Positions 25,354 to 34,133 of a stretch of DNA of 64,000 nucleotides are shown in pieces (the stretch's first letter is position 1; the number at the start of each line of letters is the position of its first letter). The position numbers and the translations under genes were made by a program. Under the pieces are notes generated by a model that worked only from the letters and a program-made list of their open reading frames with translations, was not told where the DNA came from and ran no database searches. The stretch spans positions 62,001-126,000 of the forward strand of contig CAVPNX010000027.1 of NCBI GenBank assembly GCA_963706885.1. Reading direction: 5' to 3'. The stretch is from Prado023 sp963706885 (GTDB taxonomy: Bacteria; Actinomycetota; Actinomycetes; S36-B12; CAIYMF01).

Positions 25354-26384
25354 GGTGCGACTCCGTTCACGGGCAGGCCGAGGTCCTCGGGCAGGCCGAG
25401 GATCCGGTTGGCGTTCTGCAGGGCCTGACCGGCAGCGCCCTTCACGAGGTTGTCCTCGGCGGCGATCACCGTCGTGCGCCCGGAGTGCGGGTCGTGGGCG
25501 ACCTGCAGGTGCACGCTGTTGGATCCGAGTGTCGCTGCGGTGCTCGGCATCCGACCGGCGGGCAGGACGTGGACGAACGGCTCGCGGTCATAGGCGGCGT
25601 GCAGGGCGTCACGCAGCGTGGCCTCGTCGACGCCAGCCGCGGTCCGGGCGGTGCAGGTCGCCAGGATGCCGCGGGGCATGGGGGCCAACGTGGGCGTGAA
25701 CAGCATCGTGACCGGCTCCCCCGCCGCAGCCGCCATCGCCTGCTCCATCTCCGGGGTGTGCTGGTGGACCCCACCCACCTTGTACGGGCTCATCGAGCCC
25801 ATGACCTCGCTTCCCAGCAGCGACTCGCTGGCCTTCCGCCCGGCACCCGAGGTGCCCGAGGCGGCAACCACCACGATGTCCGTCGCCTCGATGAGCCCGG
25901 CTGCCAGCAGCGGGGCCAGGGACACCGCCACAGCGGTGGCGTAGCAGCCCGGGTTCGCCACCCGCGTGGCGTCGGCCAACCGCTCGCGCTGCCCCGGCAG
26001 CTCGGGCAGGCCGTAGGGCCACGCCCCGGCGTGCGGGGTGGTTCCGTAGTACCGGTCCCATGCGCCCCCGTCGGCAAGGCGGAAGTCCGCCCCGAGGTCC
26101 ACGATCGGCAGATCCACGGGCAGGGCCGCCACCAGTGCCGCTGACTCCCCGTGCGGCAGTGCCATGAGGACCAGGTCCGCCTGCGCCAGGGTGTCGGCAT
26201 CGGTCGGCACGAAGCTGCGCCCGGCAAGGGACACCAGTTGCGGGTGGGTCGCGGTCACCGGGTGGCCGGCGCGGTTGCCGGCCGCGAGCGGCCCGAGCTG
26301 GAGCTCGGGGTGCGCGGACACGAGGCGCAGGAGCTCACCCCCGGCGTACCCGGAGGCCCCGGCGATCGACACGGTGAAGGTCAC
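25350..26384 (-). CDS. argC: N-acetyl-gamma-glutamyl-phosphate reductase
   Basis: ArgC reduces N-acetylglutamyl phosphate with NADPH. The intact 344-residue product starts VTFTVSIAGASGYAGGELLR (Rossmann motif GASGYAGGE) and has the active-site cysteine in VANPGCYATAVA. The GTG start at 26384 lies 6 nt after a TATACT -10, so the transcript is probably leaderless. It heads the operon argC-J-B-D-R; argF, which usually sits between argD and argR, is missing. Confidence 0.95.
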   Translation of the reverse strand: MTFTVSIAGASGYAGGELLRLVSAHPELQLGPLAAGNRAGHPVTATHPQLVSLAGRSFVPTDADTLAQADLVLMALPHGESAALVAALPVDLPIVDLGADFRLADGGAWDRYYGTTPHAGAWPYGLPELPGQRERLADATRVANPGCYATAVAVSLAPLLAAGLIEATDIVVVAASGTSGAGRKASESLLGSEVMGSMSPYKVGGVHQHTPEMEQAMAAAAGEPVTMLFTPTLAPMPRGILATCTARTAAGVDEATLRDALHAAYDREPFVHVLPAGRMPSTAATLGSNSVHLQVAHDPHSGRTTVIAAEDNLVKGAAGQALQNANRILGLPEDLGLPVNGVAP

Positions 26385-26390
26385 GGGCAG

Positions 26391-26411
26391 AGTATACGCA
26401 TATACGGATAC
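26391..26411 (-). promoter_or_regulatory. ARG box overlapping the argC -10
   Basis: The plus strand reads agtatacgcatatacggata. It is the same AT-rich half-palindrome as upstream of argG, and the minus-strand TATACT (26391-26396) sits 6 nt before the GTG of argC. Operator and leaderless promoter are therefore superimposed. A TTGACT 22 bp further upstream is too far to be a normal -35. Confidence 0.82.
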
Positions 26412-26425
26412 CCCGGGGAGTCAAC

Positions 26426-27193
26426 TCAGTGCGGCTGACCCAGCGCCTTGGCCAGCATCGCCTCGCGGTCGTCGCGGACGTGGATGAAGTGGCCACTGAG
26501 GACGTCGAAGCGCCCGCTGGCCAGGTCGGCGACCAGCCGGGTGGCCGCGGACACCGGCATGTAGGCCGACTCCGGCATCTGGGCCAGGTCCGGCCGATGG
26601 GCGATCAGGGCATCGGACCACGCCGTCATGTCCGTGTGCACCATCCCCGGGCTGATCGCGAACACCGCGACGCCGGTCCCGGCGAGCTCCTGGGCCGTGG
26701 AGGACACCAGGTGGGCGGCCGCGGCCTTGCTCGCCCCGTAGGCCGAGGTCCACGGGGAGGGGAACCTGCCCATCCCGGAGCCCATGACGACGACACGCCC
26801 GCTGCCGCGCGCGACCATGGCCGGGACCACGTCGCGCATGGTCGTGAACACCCCGCGGACGTTGACCTCCATGTCGTGCCACCACACGTCCGGGTCGACG
26901 TCCCACGTCGGACCGACAGCTGAGAGGGCGCCGGCGTTGGCCACCACCAGGTCCGGGGTCCGCCAGATCGCGTGCAGGGCCGCCACCGCCTGGGCCATCG
27001 CGGTGCTGTCCGTGACGTCGGCCACCAGCGGCAGGACCTGATCGGGCGGGGATGCCGCAGCGAGGCCGGCCAGCTGCTCGGTGTCACGACCGAGTGCGGC
27101 CACCTTCCAGCCGCGCGCGACGAGGTCCTCGGCCAGCGCTCGACCGATACCTCGCGACGCGCCGGTGATCATGGCCACGGGACGTTCAGGCAT
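26426..27193 (-). CDS. Short-chain dehydrogenase/reductase
   Basis: This 255-residue SDR oxidoreductase has the NAD(P)-binding motif MITGASRGIGRALAEDL at the N terminus, VANAG in the second motif, and the catalytic Tyr/Lys in SAYGASKAAAAHLV with a preceding Ser (VVMGSGMGR). Substrate is unknown. The ATG is preceded by GGAGCAAC. It lies upstream of argC with its stop 15 bp from the argC ARG box, so read-through into argC is possible. Confidence 0.85.
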   Translation of the reverse strand: MPERPVAMITGASRGIGRALAEDLVARGWKVAALGRDTEQLAGLAAASPPDQVLPLVADVTDSTAMAQAVAALHAIWRTPDLVVANAGALSAVGPTWDVDPDVWWHDMEVNVRGVFTTMRDVVPAMVARGSGRVVVMGSGMGRFPSPWTSAYGASKAAAAHLVSSTAQELAGTGVAVFAISPGMVHTDMTAWSDALIAHRPDLAQMPESAYMPVSAATRLVADLASGRFDVLSGHFIHVRDDREAMLAKALGQPH

Positions 27194-27241
27194 GTCGTTG
27201 CTCCATCGTTGCGCGCGCCTCCAGTCCCGGGTCGTCCGGGC

Positions 27242-27802
27242 TCACGTCTCGTCGCCCCCGCCCGACTCGAGCTCGCGGCGCTGCTGCTTCTCCAGCGCCT
27301 TGCGGTCCTTGCGCTCCAGCCGCTTTCGGTGCTCCTCGACCTGGTCTGCGCGCATCACCAGCAGGCGCAGGGCGTGCAGGCCGGTGCCGAGCATGACGAA
27401 CACCGGCCACGGGAAGGCCGCTCCCCCGGACGTGACTCCCCAGATCACCCAACAGATGAGCGAGGCCGAGACGAACCCCCACGCCGCCTCCCGGAGGTCC
27501 GAGCGGTAGGCAGCCACGGCGCGCGCCTGGAGCGCGGCCGGGTCAGCGACGGGAACCGTGCTGCGGGCTGGGGTTCCCGAGACGGGGACCAGATCGGCGA
27601 CCAGCGACGGGAGCTCGCCCAGCGTCCGGGCGCCGAGCACGGCCTCGCTGCGCTCGTCGAACTCCTCCCGGGTCAGGCGTCCATCGGCGTAGGCGCTGCC
27701 GAGGAGTCGGTGGACGATGTCACGGTCGGCGTCGGAGGCCCGCAACCCTGCGTTCGGCGTGGCGCGCGGGTCGACCTCGAACTCGTCCCACAGCGACGCC
27801 AC
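27242..27802 (-). CDS. DUF1707 domain membrane protein
   Basis: This 186-residue protein has an N-terminal DUF1707 domain (LRASDADRDIVHRLLGSAYA, then DGRLTREEFDERSEAV) followed by two hydrophobic segments (AAWGFVSASLICWVIWGV and WPVFVMLGTGLHALRLLV) and a charged C-terminal helix (EHRKRLERKDRKALEKQQ). DUF1707 proteins are common, poorly understood actinobacterial membrane-associated proteins. The GTG start stands 6 nt after TAGGAT, so it is probably leaderless. Confidence 0.82.
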   Translation of the reverse strand: MASLWDEFEVDPRATPNAGLRASDADRDIVHRLLGSAYADGRLTREEFDERSEAVLGARTLGELPSLVADLVPVSGTPARSTVPVADPAALQARAVAAYRSDLREAAWGFVSASLICWVIWGVTSGGAAFPWPVFVMLGTGLHALRLLVMRADQVEEHRKRLERKDRKALEKQQRRELESGGGDET

Positions 27803-27808
27803 GCGGGA

Positions 27809-27814
27809 ATCCTA
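27809..27814 (-). promoter_or_regulatory. -10 element of a leaderless promoter (DUF1707 gene)
   Basis: The minus strand reads TAGGAT, 6 nt, then the GTG start of the DUF1707 gene. No Shine-Dalgarno is present. It has the same geometry as argC, rpe, hisE and aroA. Confidence 0.5.
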
Positions 27815-27929
27815 GGCGGGTGGGCACGGGCACGCACGATCGCCGGCGGCAGCCGGCTGCCCGTGCCGCACAGGATCGCCCTCGAGGACCGGCGTTCGTG
27901 GACCTCAGGACGTCATCAGGCGGGGGGCG

Positions 27930-30449
27930 TCAGGCCCGCAGCACCGCGCCGCACAATCGCTGGGCAGCCTCCAGCGCCCCCTGGCGGACCTCAGCCACCT
28001 CAGCAGCCGACAGGGTCCGGTCCGGGGCGCGCATCCGAAGCGCGAACGCCAGCGACGTGCGACCGGCCCCCACCTGGTCGCCTGCGTAGGTGTCGAACAG
28101 CCGCACGCTCTCCAGCAGCTCGCCGCCTCCCTGCACGAGCGCTTGGCGCACCACCTCGGCCGGCACGTCATCGGCGACGACCACGGCGAGGTCCTCCTTG
28201 GCGACCGGCAGGGTCGAGAACACCGGAGCGGCGGCGGCCTCGGGGGCGGCCGCCAGCAGCACATCGAGATCGATCTCGAAGGCGACGGAACGCGCGGGCA
28301 GGCTGAGCTCGCCGATCACCCGGGGGTGCAGCTCACCGGCGTGCCCGATGACCTGCCCTGCCACGGAGATCGCGGCACATCGACCGGGGTGCCACGGCGG
28401 CACGGACCCCGCGGCGACGTCGATCCCCACGCCCAGCTCATCGGCGAGGTCGCGCACGATTCCGATCGCATCCGACCAGTCGGCCGTTCGGCCCGCACCC
28501 CACCATCCCGACCGGTCCCGCTCTCCGGTGAGGATGCCGGCGGCGTGCCGAGGCTGGTCGGGGAGCAGGGCCTCCAGGGCGGCGAGGTCGGAATCGCTGG
28601 GACGGCTGGCCACCGACGGCCGGGGCGGCTCGCTCCCTGAGCCGGTCCCGGATCCCCGGAACACCAGCCCGACCTCGGAGAGGGCCACCTCCGCCGCACC
28701 GCGGCTGAGGTTGCGGCGCGCTGCCGAGACCAGGCCCGGCAGGAGGGTGGTGCGCATGAAGGGCGCTTCGTCGGACAGAGGGTTGGCCAGCGCGACGAGC
28801 GCGGTGCGCGGGTCGTCGGCGCTGATGCCCAGCGCCTCGAGGTCCTGGCGGCCGAGGAAGGGGTAGTTCAGGACCTCGACCAGTCCCGATGCGGCGAGCG
28901 TGCGCCCGACGCGCCGGCGCAGGCGCTGGCCGTTGGTCAGGCCGAAACCGGCGCGCACAGCGGGCAGCGTCGAGGGCAGGTTCTCGTAGCCCTCCAGTCG
29001 CACGACCTCCTCGACCAGGTCGGCCGGGTCAGTCAGGTCAGGGCGCCACGAGGGTGGGGTCACGACCAGGGCGGATCCCTCGACCACGAGGGTGGCGCCC
29101 ACCGACTCCAGCCGCGTGATTGCCTGGTCGGCCGTGACCGGCAGCCCGGAGATGCGCTCGGGGAGGTCGGCCGGGATGGCGATCGGGTCGGTCGGGCCGA
29201 GCGCATCGACGCGGGAGGTCCCCACGTAGGTGGCCCCTCCCCACTCGATCAGCAGCGCCGCGGCGCGCGCCGACGCGATCGCGGGGAGCTCGGGGTCCAC
29301 CCCCCGCTCGAAGCGACGCGAGGCCTCGCTGGAGAGCTTGTGCCGACGGGACATGCGCGCCACGGCGTGGGCGGAGAAGTGCACCGCCTCGATGGCGACC
29401 GAGTGCGAGGAGTCGTCGATCTCGGACTCGAGGCCACCCATGGTCCCGGCCAGGGCCAGCGGGCCGCGCGGCTCGGCGATCACGATGTCGTCGGCGTCGA
29501 GGGTGCGCTTCACGTGGTCGAGGGTCTCCAACGGCTCCCCTGCGGCCGCCCGGCGCACGGTCAGCGGTCCGGACAGCTTCGCCCGGTCGAAGGCGTGCAG
29601 CGGCTGGCCGAGCTCGAGCATCACGTAGTTGGTGACGTCCACGGCCAGGGAGACCGGGCGCATCCCGCATGCGACCAGCGCGCGGCGCATCCACTGCGGG
29701 CTGGGCGCGTTCGGATCCAGGCCGGCGATGGAGCGCAGCACGAACCGGTCCGCGGCGGACGGGTCGGTGATCGAGCATCCGTGCGGGGCCTCGCCGGACG
29801 GGGCGGGCAGCAGCGCATCGGGGTCGGCGAGGGCGGGGTCGGCGAACGGCAGGTCGTAGGCCGTGGCCACCTCGCGCGCGACGCCGCGGATGCTCAGGGC
29901 GTAGCCGCGGTCGGGGGTCACGGCGATGTCCAGCACCTCGTCGCCGAGCCCGAGGACCTCGTACCCGGAGTCGCCGGGCTCGGCGGACCCGGCGGGCAGG
30001 ACCATGATCCCGTTGTGGTCCTCGCCGAGCGCGAGCTCGCGCTCGGAGGTGATCATCCCGTCGGACACCCGGCCGTAGGTCGGACGTGTGGCGATCTCGA
30101 ACCCACCAGGCAGGACAGCCCCGGGCAGCGCCACCACGACGAGGTCGCCGGCCACGAAGTTGCTCGCCCCGCAGATGATCCCGCGCTCGGAGGTGGTGAC
30201 ACCCTCGACGACCTCGCCGTTGCCGGCGCCGACCTCGACCCGGCAGAACCGGATCGGCTTCTTGAACTCGGTGAGCTCCTCGACGGACAGAACACGGCCG
30301 ACGACCAGGGGGCCGGTGACCTCCGCACCGAGGACGTCCACGGTCTCGACCTCGAGCCCGGCGGCGATCAGCCGCGCGGCGACATCCCGCCCGGTCTGGT
30401 CGACCGGCACGTCAACGTACTGGCGGATCCAGCTCATGGGTGCGCGCAT
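27930..30449 (-). CDS. pheT: Phenylalanyl-tRNA synthetase beta subunit
   Basis: PheT is the beta subunit of the alpha2-beta2 phenylalanyl-tRNA synthetase and carries editing and tRNA-binding domains. The intact 839-residue product starts MRAPMSWIRQYVDVP, has the EMAP-type tRNA-binding domain with FCRVEVGAGNGE and GIICGASNFVAGD, the B3/B4 editing region (VALEVTNYV-like LAVDVTNYVMLELGQPLHAFD), B5 (ISGLPVTADQAI) and a C-terminal FDX-ACB domain (PVAKEDLAVVVADDVPAEVV). pheS ends 3 bp upstream. Confidence 0.96.
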   Translation of the reverse strand: MRAPMSWIRQYVDVPVDQTGRDVAARLIAAGLEVETVDVLGAEVTGPLVVGRVLSVEELTEFKKPIRFCRVEVGAGNGEVVEGVTTSERGIICGASNFVAGDLVVVALPGAVLPGGFEIATRPTYGRVSDGMITSERELALGEDHNGIMVLPAGSAEPGDSGYEVLGLGDEVLDIAVTPDRGYALSIRGVAREVATAYDLPFADPALADPDALLPAPSGEAPHGCSITDPSAADRFVLRSIAGLDPNAPSPQWMRRALVACGMRPVSLAVDVTNYVMLELGQPLHAFDRAKLSGPLTVRRAAAGEPLETLDHVKRTLDADDIVIAEPRGPLALAGTMGGLESEIDDSSHSVAIEAVHFSAHAVARMSRRHKLSSEASRRFERGVDPELPAIASARAAALLIEWGGATYVGTSRVDALGPTDPIAIPADLPERISGLPVTADQAITRLESVGATLVVEGSALVVTPPSWRPDLTDPADLVEEVVRLEGYENLPSTLPAVRAGFGLTNGQRLRRRVGRTLAASGLVEVLNYPFLGRQDLEALGISADDPRTALVALANPLSDEAPFMRTTLLPGLVSAARRNLSRGAAEVALSEVGLVFRGSGTGSGSEPPRPSVASRPSDSDLAALEALLPDQPRHAAGILTGERDRSGWWGAGRTADWSDAIGIVRDLADELGVGIDVAAGSVPPWHPGRCAAISVAGQVIGHAGELHPRVIGELSLPARSVAFEIDLDVLLAAAPEAAAAPVFSTLPVAKEDLAVVVADDVPAEVVRQALVQGGGELLESVRLFDTYAGDQVGAGRTSLAFALRMRAPDRTLSAAEVAEVRQGALEAAQRLCGAVLRA

Positions 30450-30452
30450 GGC

Positions 30453-31562
30453 TCAGACCTCCGAGCCGAATGCGGTGGTGAACCGGATGTCGCCCTCGAC
30501 CATGTCCCGCATGTCGGTGACGCCGTGGCGGAACATCAGGGTCCGCTCGATGCCCATCCCGAACGCGAAGCCGGTGTAGCGCTCCGCGTCGATGCCGCAG
30601 GCCGTGAGCACACGTGGGTTGACCATGCCGCAGCCGCCCCACTCGATCCACCCCTCCGACGAGCACGTGCGGCAGGGGTTGGCGGGGTCGCCGACCGACG
30701 CGCCGCGGCACACGAAGCACTGCAGGTCCACCTCGGCGCTGGGCTCCGTGAACGGGAAGTAGCTCGGGCGCAGCCGGGTGACCAGGCCGGCCCCGAACAT
30801 CGCGGCGGCGAAGTGGTCCAGGGTGCCCTTGAGGTCGCCCATCGTGATGCCCTCGTCGACGACGAGGCCCTCGACCTGGTGGAACACCGGCGTGTGCGTC
30901 GCGTCGAGCTCGTCGGTCCGGTAGACCCGGCCCGGGCAGATCACGTAGATGGGCAGCTCGCGCTCCAGCATCGAGCGGGCCTGGACCGGTGAGGTGTGCG
31001 TGCGCAGGACGACGCCACTGTCCGGCGAGCCGACGAAGAAGGTGTCCTGCATCGAGCGGGCGGGGTGGTCCGGGGCGATGTTCAGTGCGTCGAAGTTGAA
31101 CCACTCGGCCTCGACCTCAGGACCTTCGGCGACCTCGTAGCCCATCGCGACGAAGACATCCTCGACGCGCTCCATCAGGGTGGTCAGCGGGTGCCGGGCC
31201 CCCGGCGGACGGCGGTCGGCCGGCAGGGTGACGTCGACGGCCTCCTCGACCAGCACGCGCTCGTCGCGCTCGGCTGCCAGGACGACCTCGCGCTCCTCCA
31301 GCGCCCTCTTGACCGCGGCGCGGGCCATTCCCACACGCTTGCCGGCCTCGGCCTTGGCCGCCGGGGGCAGGGCCCCGATCTCGCGGTTGGCAAGCGCGAG
31401 CGGTGAGCGGTCGCCGGCATGCTCGAGGCGGACGACCTTGAGGGCGTCCAGGTCGGCGGCGGCTGCGATGGCCGCCAGGGCGGCGGCCTGGGCGGCGGCG
31501 ACGGCATCGTCGGACAGCGCACTCACCTCGACCGGGTCATAGGTCTTGTTGGGGGCGGACAT
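30453..31562 (-). CDS. pheS: Phenylalanyl-tRNA synthetase alpha subunit
   Basis: PheS is the catalytic alpha subunit, a class II synthetase. The intact 369-residue product has an N-terminal coiled coil (Ala-rich, residues 10-110), motif 2 in VYRTDELDATHTPVFHQVEG and motif 3 in GFAFGMGIERTLMFRHG. A Cys cluster (LQCFVCRG...CRTCSSEGW) lies between them, as in many actinobacterial PheS proteins. It is the first gene of pheST; a possible -10 (TAGAAT, 31610-31615) lies upstream. Confidence 0.96.
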   Translation of the reverse strand: MSAPNKTYDPVEVSALSDDAVAAAQAAALAAIAAAADLDALKVVRLEHAGDRSPLALANREIGALPPAAKAEAGKRVGMARAAVKRALEEREVVLAAERDERVLVEEAVDVTLPADRRPPGARHPLTTLMERVEDVFVAMGYEVAEGPEVEAEWFNFDALNIAPDHPARSMQDTFFVGSPDSGVVLRTHTSPVQARSMLERELPIYVICPGRVYRTDELDATHTPVFHQVEGLVVDEGITMGDLKGTLDHFAAAMFGAGLVTRLRPSYFPFTEPSAEVDLQCFVCRGASVGDPANPCRTCSSEGWIEWGGCGMVNPRVLTACGIDAERYTGFAFGMGIERTLMFRHGVTDMRDMVEGDIRFTTAFGSEV

Positions 31563-31749
31563 GGCCTCTTCCGGGGTTCGTTCGACATGCGGGCGGGCAA
31601 CAGGGCCCGATTCTACCGGCGGCAGAACCCGGCGGGCGCCGCCCGATCAGGGCGCCCTGCAGCCTCGCGAGAGTGCCCCCTCGCCGGAGTCGCCGCCGAA
31701 TCGGGTGGGCCGCTGCGACGACCCACGGGACGCGGCACCGACGCCGTGG
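31563..31749 (-). promoter_or_regulatory. pheST upstream region: possible promoter and GC hairpin
   Basis: The 187-bp gap between the SpoU methyltransferase and pheS holds a minus-strand TAGAAT (31610-31615) about 48 nt before the pheS ATG and a hairpin GGGCGCC...GGCGCCC near 31633-31657, which may end the upstream transcript. I see no T-box, leader peptide or FMN-like structure. Confidence 0.4.
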
Positions 31750-32589
31750 TCAGCTTGGCGGGCTCGGGGAGAGCCGCGCCCCCGCGTACAGGCACACCGC
31801 CGCTGCGGTGGACAGGTTCAGGCTCTCAGCTCGGCCGAGGATCGGGATCCGCACGACCTGGTCCACCGCCGTGAGGACCGCGTCGGGCAGGCCGTGCGCC
31901 TCGTTGCCCAGCACCCAGGCGATCCGCCCCACCAGCAGGCCATCACGCTCCGCAGTGAACAGGTCGGTCGAGTCTGCCGTGACGTCGGCGGCCAGGGTCC
32001 GGTAGCCGGCTTCCCGCAGCACGTCGATCGCGTGCAGGGTCTCCCCCGCCTGGACCACGGGCAGGTGGAACAGCGACCCAGCCGTGGCCCGGACGCACTT
32101 GGGGTTCGTCGGGTCGACCGAGCGATCCGTGAGCGCGACCCCGCGGGCCCCTGCCGCATCGGCCACCCGGATCAGGGCGCCGGCGTTGCCCGGATCGGCC
32201 ATCTCATGGGCGAGGACGACCTGGCCGGCACCCGCCAGCGCAACCAGGGCGGCGAACGCACCCGGCTCCCAGCGGCACACCGCCACCACACCCTGCGGGG
32301 TCTGGGCCGAGACCAGCCCGGCGAAGCCCAGCGGGTCGACGACGTGCACGGCGACTCCAGCGGCCCGCGCGCCGGCCACGATCTCCGCACGCCGGTCGAC
32401 CCAGTCCTCGTCGATGAGCACCTCAACGACAGCCCCGGCTGTCAGGGCCTCACGGACCGCCTGCGGGCCCTCGGCGAGGAACTGCCCGCGGACCCGCCGG
32501 TACTTGGCCACCGTGAGCTGCCGGGCGTCCCGGACACGCGCCGAGCGCGCACTGAGGACGGTCTCGGGGGCGGTCACGCGCCCAAGCAT
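31750..32589 (-). CDS. SpoU-family (SPOUT) RNA 2'-O-methyltransferase
   Basis: This 279-residue protein is a TrmH/SpoU-type RNA ribose methyltransferase. An N-terminal L30e-like substrate-binding domain (RGQFLAEGPQAVREALTAG) is followed by the SPOUT knot with motif 1 ADPGNAGALIRVADAAG, motif 2 WVLGNEAHGLPD and motif 3 RAESLNLSTAAAVCLYAGA. Its place between rplT and pheS suggests rRNA as target, which is inference from context. The start is uncertain: ATG 32589 was chosen, with GTG 32577 and ATG 32601 as alternatives. Confidence 0.9.
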   Translation of the reverse strand: MLGRVTAPETVLSARSARVRDARQLTVAKYRRVRGQFLAEGPQAVREALTAGAVVEVLIDEDWVDRRAEIVAGARAAGVAVHVVDPLGFAGLVSAQTPQGVVAVCRWEPGAFAALVALAGAGQVVLAHEMADPGNAGALIRVADAAGARGVALTDRSVDPTNPKCVRATAGSLFHLPVVQAGETLHAIDVLREAGYRTLAADVTADSTDLFTAERDGLLVGRIAWVLGNEAHGLPDAVLTAVDQVVRIPILGRAESLNLSTAAAVCLYAGARLSPSPPS

Positions 32590-32627
32590 GTCAGGCCCCA
32601 TGCTCAGGGCCCCCGGCGTGGCGTGGC

Positions 32628-32656
32628 CCCCCACCGGTGATCCCCACTGGTGATCC
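32628..32656. repeat. Short direct repeat upstream of the SpoU methyltransferase
   Basis: Two adjacent 14-bp copies of the form cccacYggtgatcc lie about 40-65 bp before the methyltransferase start. They may be a protein-binding site, or chance. The rest of the 226-bp gap up to rplT holds only the hairpin at 32759-32797. Confidence 0.35.
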
Positions 32657-32758
32657 GTTCGGGTTGGCGAGGCTAGAAGGTGCGCAACCTGCATGGATCA
32701 CGTCCACGCAGGACGCTTCGACGATCGCGGGGCCCACAGGCGGGCGGGCCGGACATGC

Positions 32759-32797
32759 GTGGGCCCCGTCGCTCCACTGGGGGAGGACGGGGCCCAC
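32759..32797 (-). terminator. Hairpin terminator of infC-rpmI-rplT
   Basis: GTGGGCCCCGTC pairs perfectly with GACGGGGCCCAC over 12 bp with a 15-nt loop, starting about 20 bp past the rplT stop. No T tract follows, so it may act as a GC-rich intrinsic terminator or RNA-stabilising structure. Confidence 0.65.
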
Positions 32798-32815
32798 GGG
32801 CCGGACGGTTTCGGG

Positions 32816-33190
32816 TCAGGCGGCCGGCGTCGAGGCCGGCAGCGCAGCGCGCGCGGTCTCGACCAGCGAGGCGAACGCCGCCTCGTCGTTCACGGCCAGC
32901 TCGGCCAGCATGCGACGGTCGACCTCCACGCCGGCGGCCTTCAGGCCCTGGATGAACCGGTTGTAGGTCATGCCGTGCGCACGGGACGCGGCGTTGATGC
33001 GCTGGATCCACAGACGGCGGAAGTCGCCCTTGCGGTCCTTGCGGTGGTCGTAGGCGTAGACACCTGAATGGGTGACCTGCTCCTTGGCCTTGCGGTAGAG
33101 CCGGGAGCGCTGACCGCGATAGCCGCTGGCCTTCTCCAGGATCTCGCGACGCTTCTTCTGGGCGTTGACTGCCCTCTTCACGCGTGCCAC
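32816..33190 (-). CDS. rplT: Ribosomal protein L20
   Basis: L20 is an early-assembly 23S-binding protein of the large subunit. The intact 124-residue product starts MARVKRAVNAQKKRREILE, has the basic YRGQRSRLYRKAKEQV segment and the globular FRRLWIQRINAASRAHGM. It is followed by a short Ala-rich tail (ARAALPASTPAA). It is the last gene of the infC-rpmI-rplT operon. Confidence 0.97.
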   Translation of the reverse strand: MARVKRAVNAQKKRREILEKASGYRGQRSRLYRKAKEQVTHSGVYAYDHRKDRKGDFRRLWIQRINAASRAHGMTYNRFIQGLKAAGVEVDRRMLAELAVNDEAAFASLVETARAALPASTPAA

Positions 33191-33223
33191 GTGTTACTCC
33201 TTCGTGTTCGAGTTCGGGGACAG

Positions 33224-33421
33224 TCAGCGCATGCCGAGCAGGCGCTTGACGTTCTTCATGTCGGCGGACGAGACAGGCGAGTCCGCCTGCAGCTTGCGCG
33301 AGCGCTTGCTTGACTTCACCTCGAGGCGGTGGCGCTTGTTGACCTGCTCGTGCATGAGCTTGCCCGAGCCGGTCTTCTTGACCCGCTTCTTGGTGCCGCT
33401 GTGCGTCTTCATCTTCGGCAT
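33224..33421 (-). CDS. rpmI: Ribosomal protein L35
   Basis: The 65-residue product starts MPKMKTHSGTKKRVKKTGSG, the standard L35 N terminus. The ATG at 33421 is preceded by TAGGAGAAG; a longer in-frame reading would add a non-family stretch of 31 residues. It lies between infC and rplT in the universal order. Confidence 0.96.
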   Translation of the reverse strand: MPKMKTHSGTKKRVKKTGSGKLMHEQVNKRHRLEVKSSKRSRKLQADSPVSSADMKNVKRLLGMR

Positions 33422-33536
33422 CGTTGCTTCTCCTAGGTTCACCGCGTGCGGGGTCGTTCCGCTGCGGGCTTGTCCGCGATGGTCACCCATCGCGTGGTTC
33501 GTGTCGGGCTGCATGCTGGTCGGGTTGCGTCTGTGG

Positions 33537-34133
33537 TCAGGCCTCGGACGCGTCCAGGGCCTCGGTGGAGCCGGCTCCGGGGGCCTTGCGGGCCGCCTCG
33601 CGCTCAGCGCGCGCGTCCGCCTTCTTCTTGGTCGGGGCCACCACCATGATCATGTTGCGGCCGTCCTGCTTGGGCGAGCTCTCGACGATCCCGTACTCGG
33701 CGATCTCCTCGGCCATCCTCTGCAGGAGGCGGTAGCCCAGCTCGGGTCGGGACTGCTCCCGGCCGCGGAACATGATCGTGATCTTGACCTTGTCGCCCTG
33801 CTTGAGGAACCGCACCACGTGACCCTTCTTGGTCTCGTAGTCGTGCGGATCGATCTTCGGACGGAGCTTCATCTCCTTGATGACCGTGTTGACCTGCTTC
33901 TTGCGGTCCTCACGGGCCTTCACGGCCGACTCGTACTTGAACTTGCCGTAGTCCATGAGCTTGCAGACCGGCGGCTTGCCGTCCGGGGCCACCTCGACCA
34001 GGTCGAGGTCAGCCTCGACAGCCAGTCGCAGGGCGTCCTCGATGCGGACGATGCCGACCTGCTCGCCGTTGGGGCCGACGAGTCGTACTTCAGGAACTCG
34101 GATCCGATCGTTGATCCTGGGCTCGACGCTGAT
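33537..34133 (-). CDS. infC: Translation initiation factor IF-3 with AUC start codon
   Basis: IF-3 binds the 30S subunit and rejects non-standard initiation. The product of about 198 residues has the N-domain SVEPRINDRIRVPEVRLVG, the linker DLVEVAPDGKPPVCKLMDYG and the C-domain IKEMKLRPKIDPHDYETK. No ATG, GTG or TTG precedes RINDRIRV in this frame; instead ATC at 34131-34133 stands 4 nt after AAGGAGG. A rare AUU/AUC start is the classic device by which IF-3 represses its own translation. A GTG at 33992 would remove the N-domain and is rejected. An acidic/Ala C-terminal tail is present. Confidence 0.93.
   Translation of the reverse strand: MSVEPRINDRIRVPEVRLVGPNGEQVGIVRIEDALRLAVEADLDLVEVAPDGKPPVCKLMDYGKFKYESAVKAREDRKKQVNTVIKEMKLRPKIDPHDYETKKGHVVRFLKQGDKVKITIMFRGREQSRPELGYRLLQRMAEEIAEYGIVESSPKQDGRNMIMVVAPTKKKADARAEREAARKAPGAGSTEALDASEA

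Noticed and set aside
33537..33992. A short infC starting at GTG 33992
   Set aside because: That start would remove the IF-3 N-domain and linker, which are perfectly conserved in frame back to the ATC at 34133.
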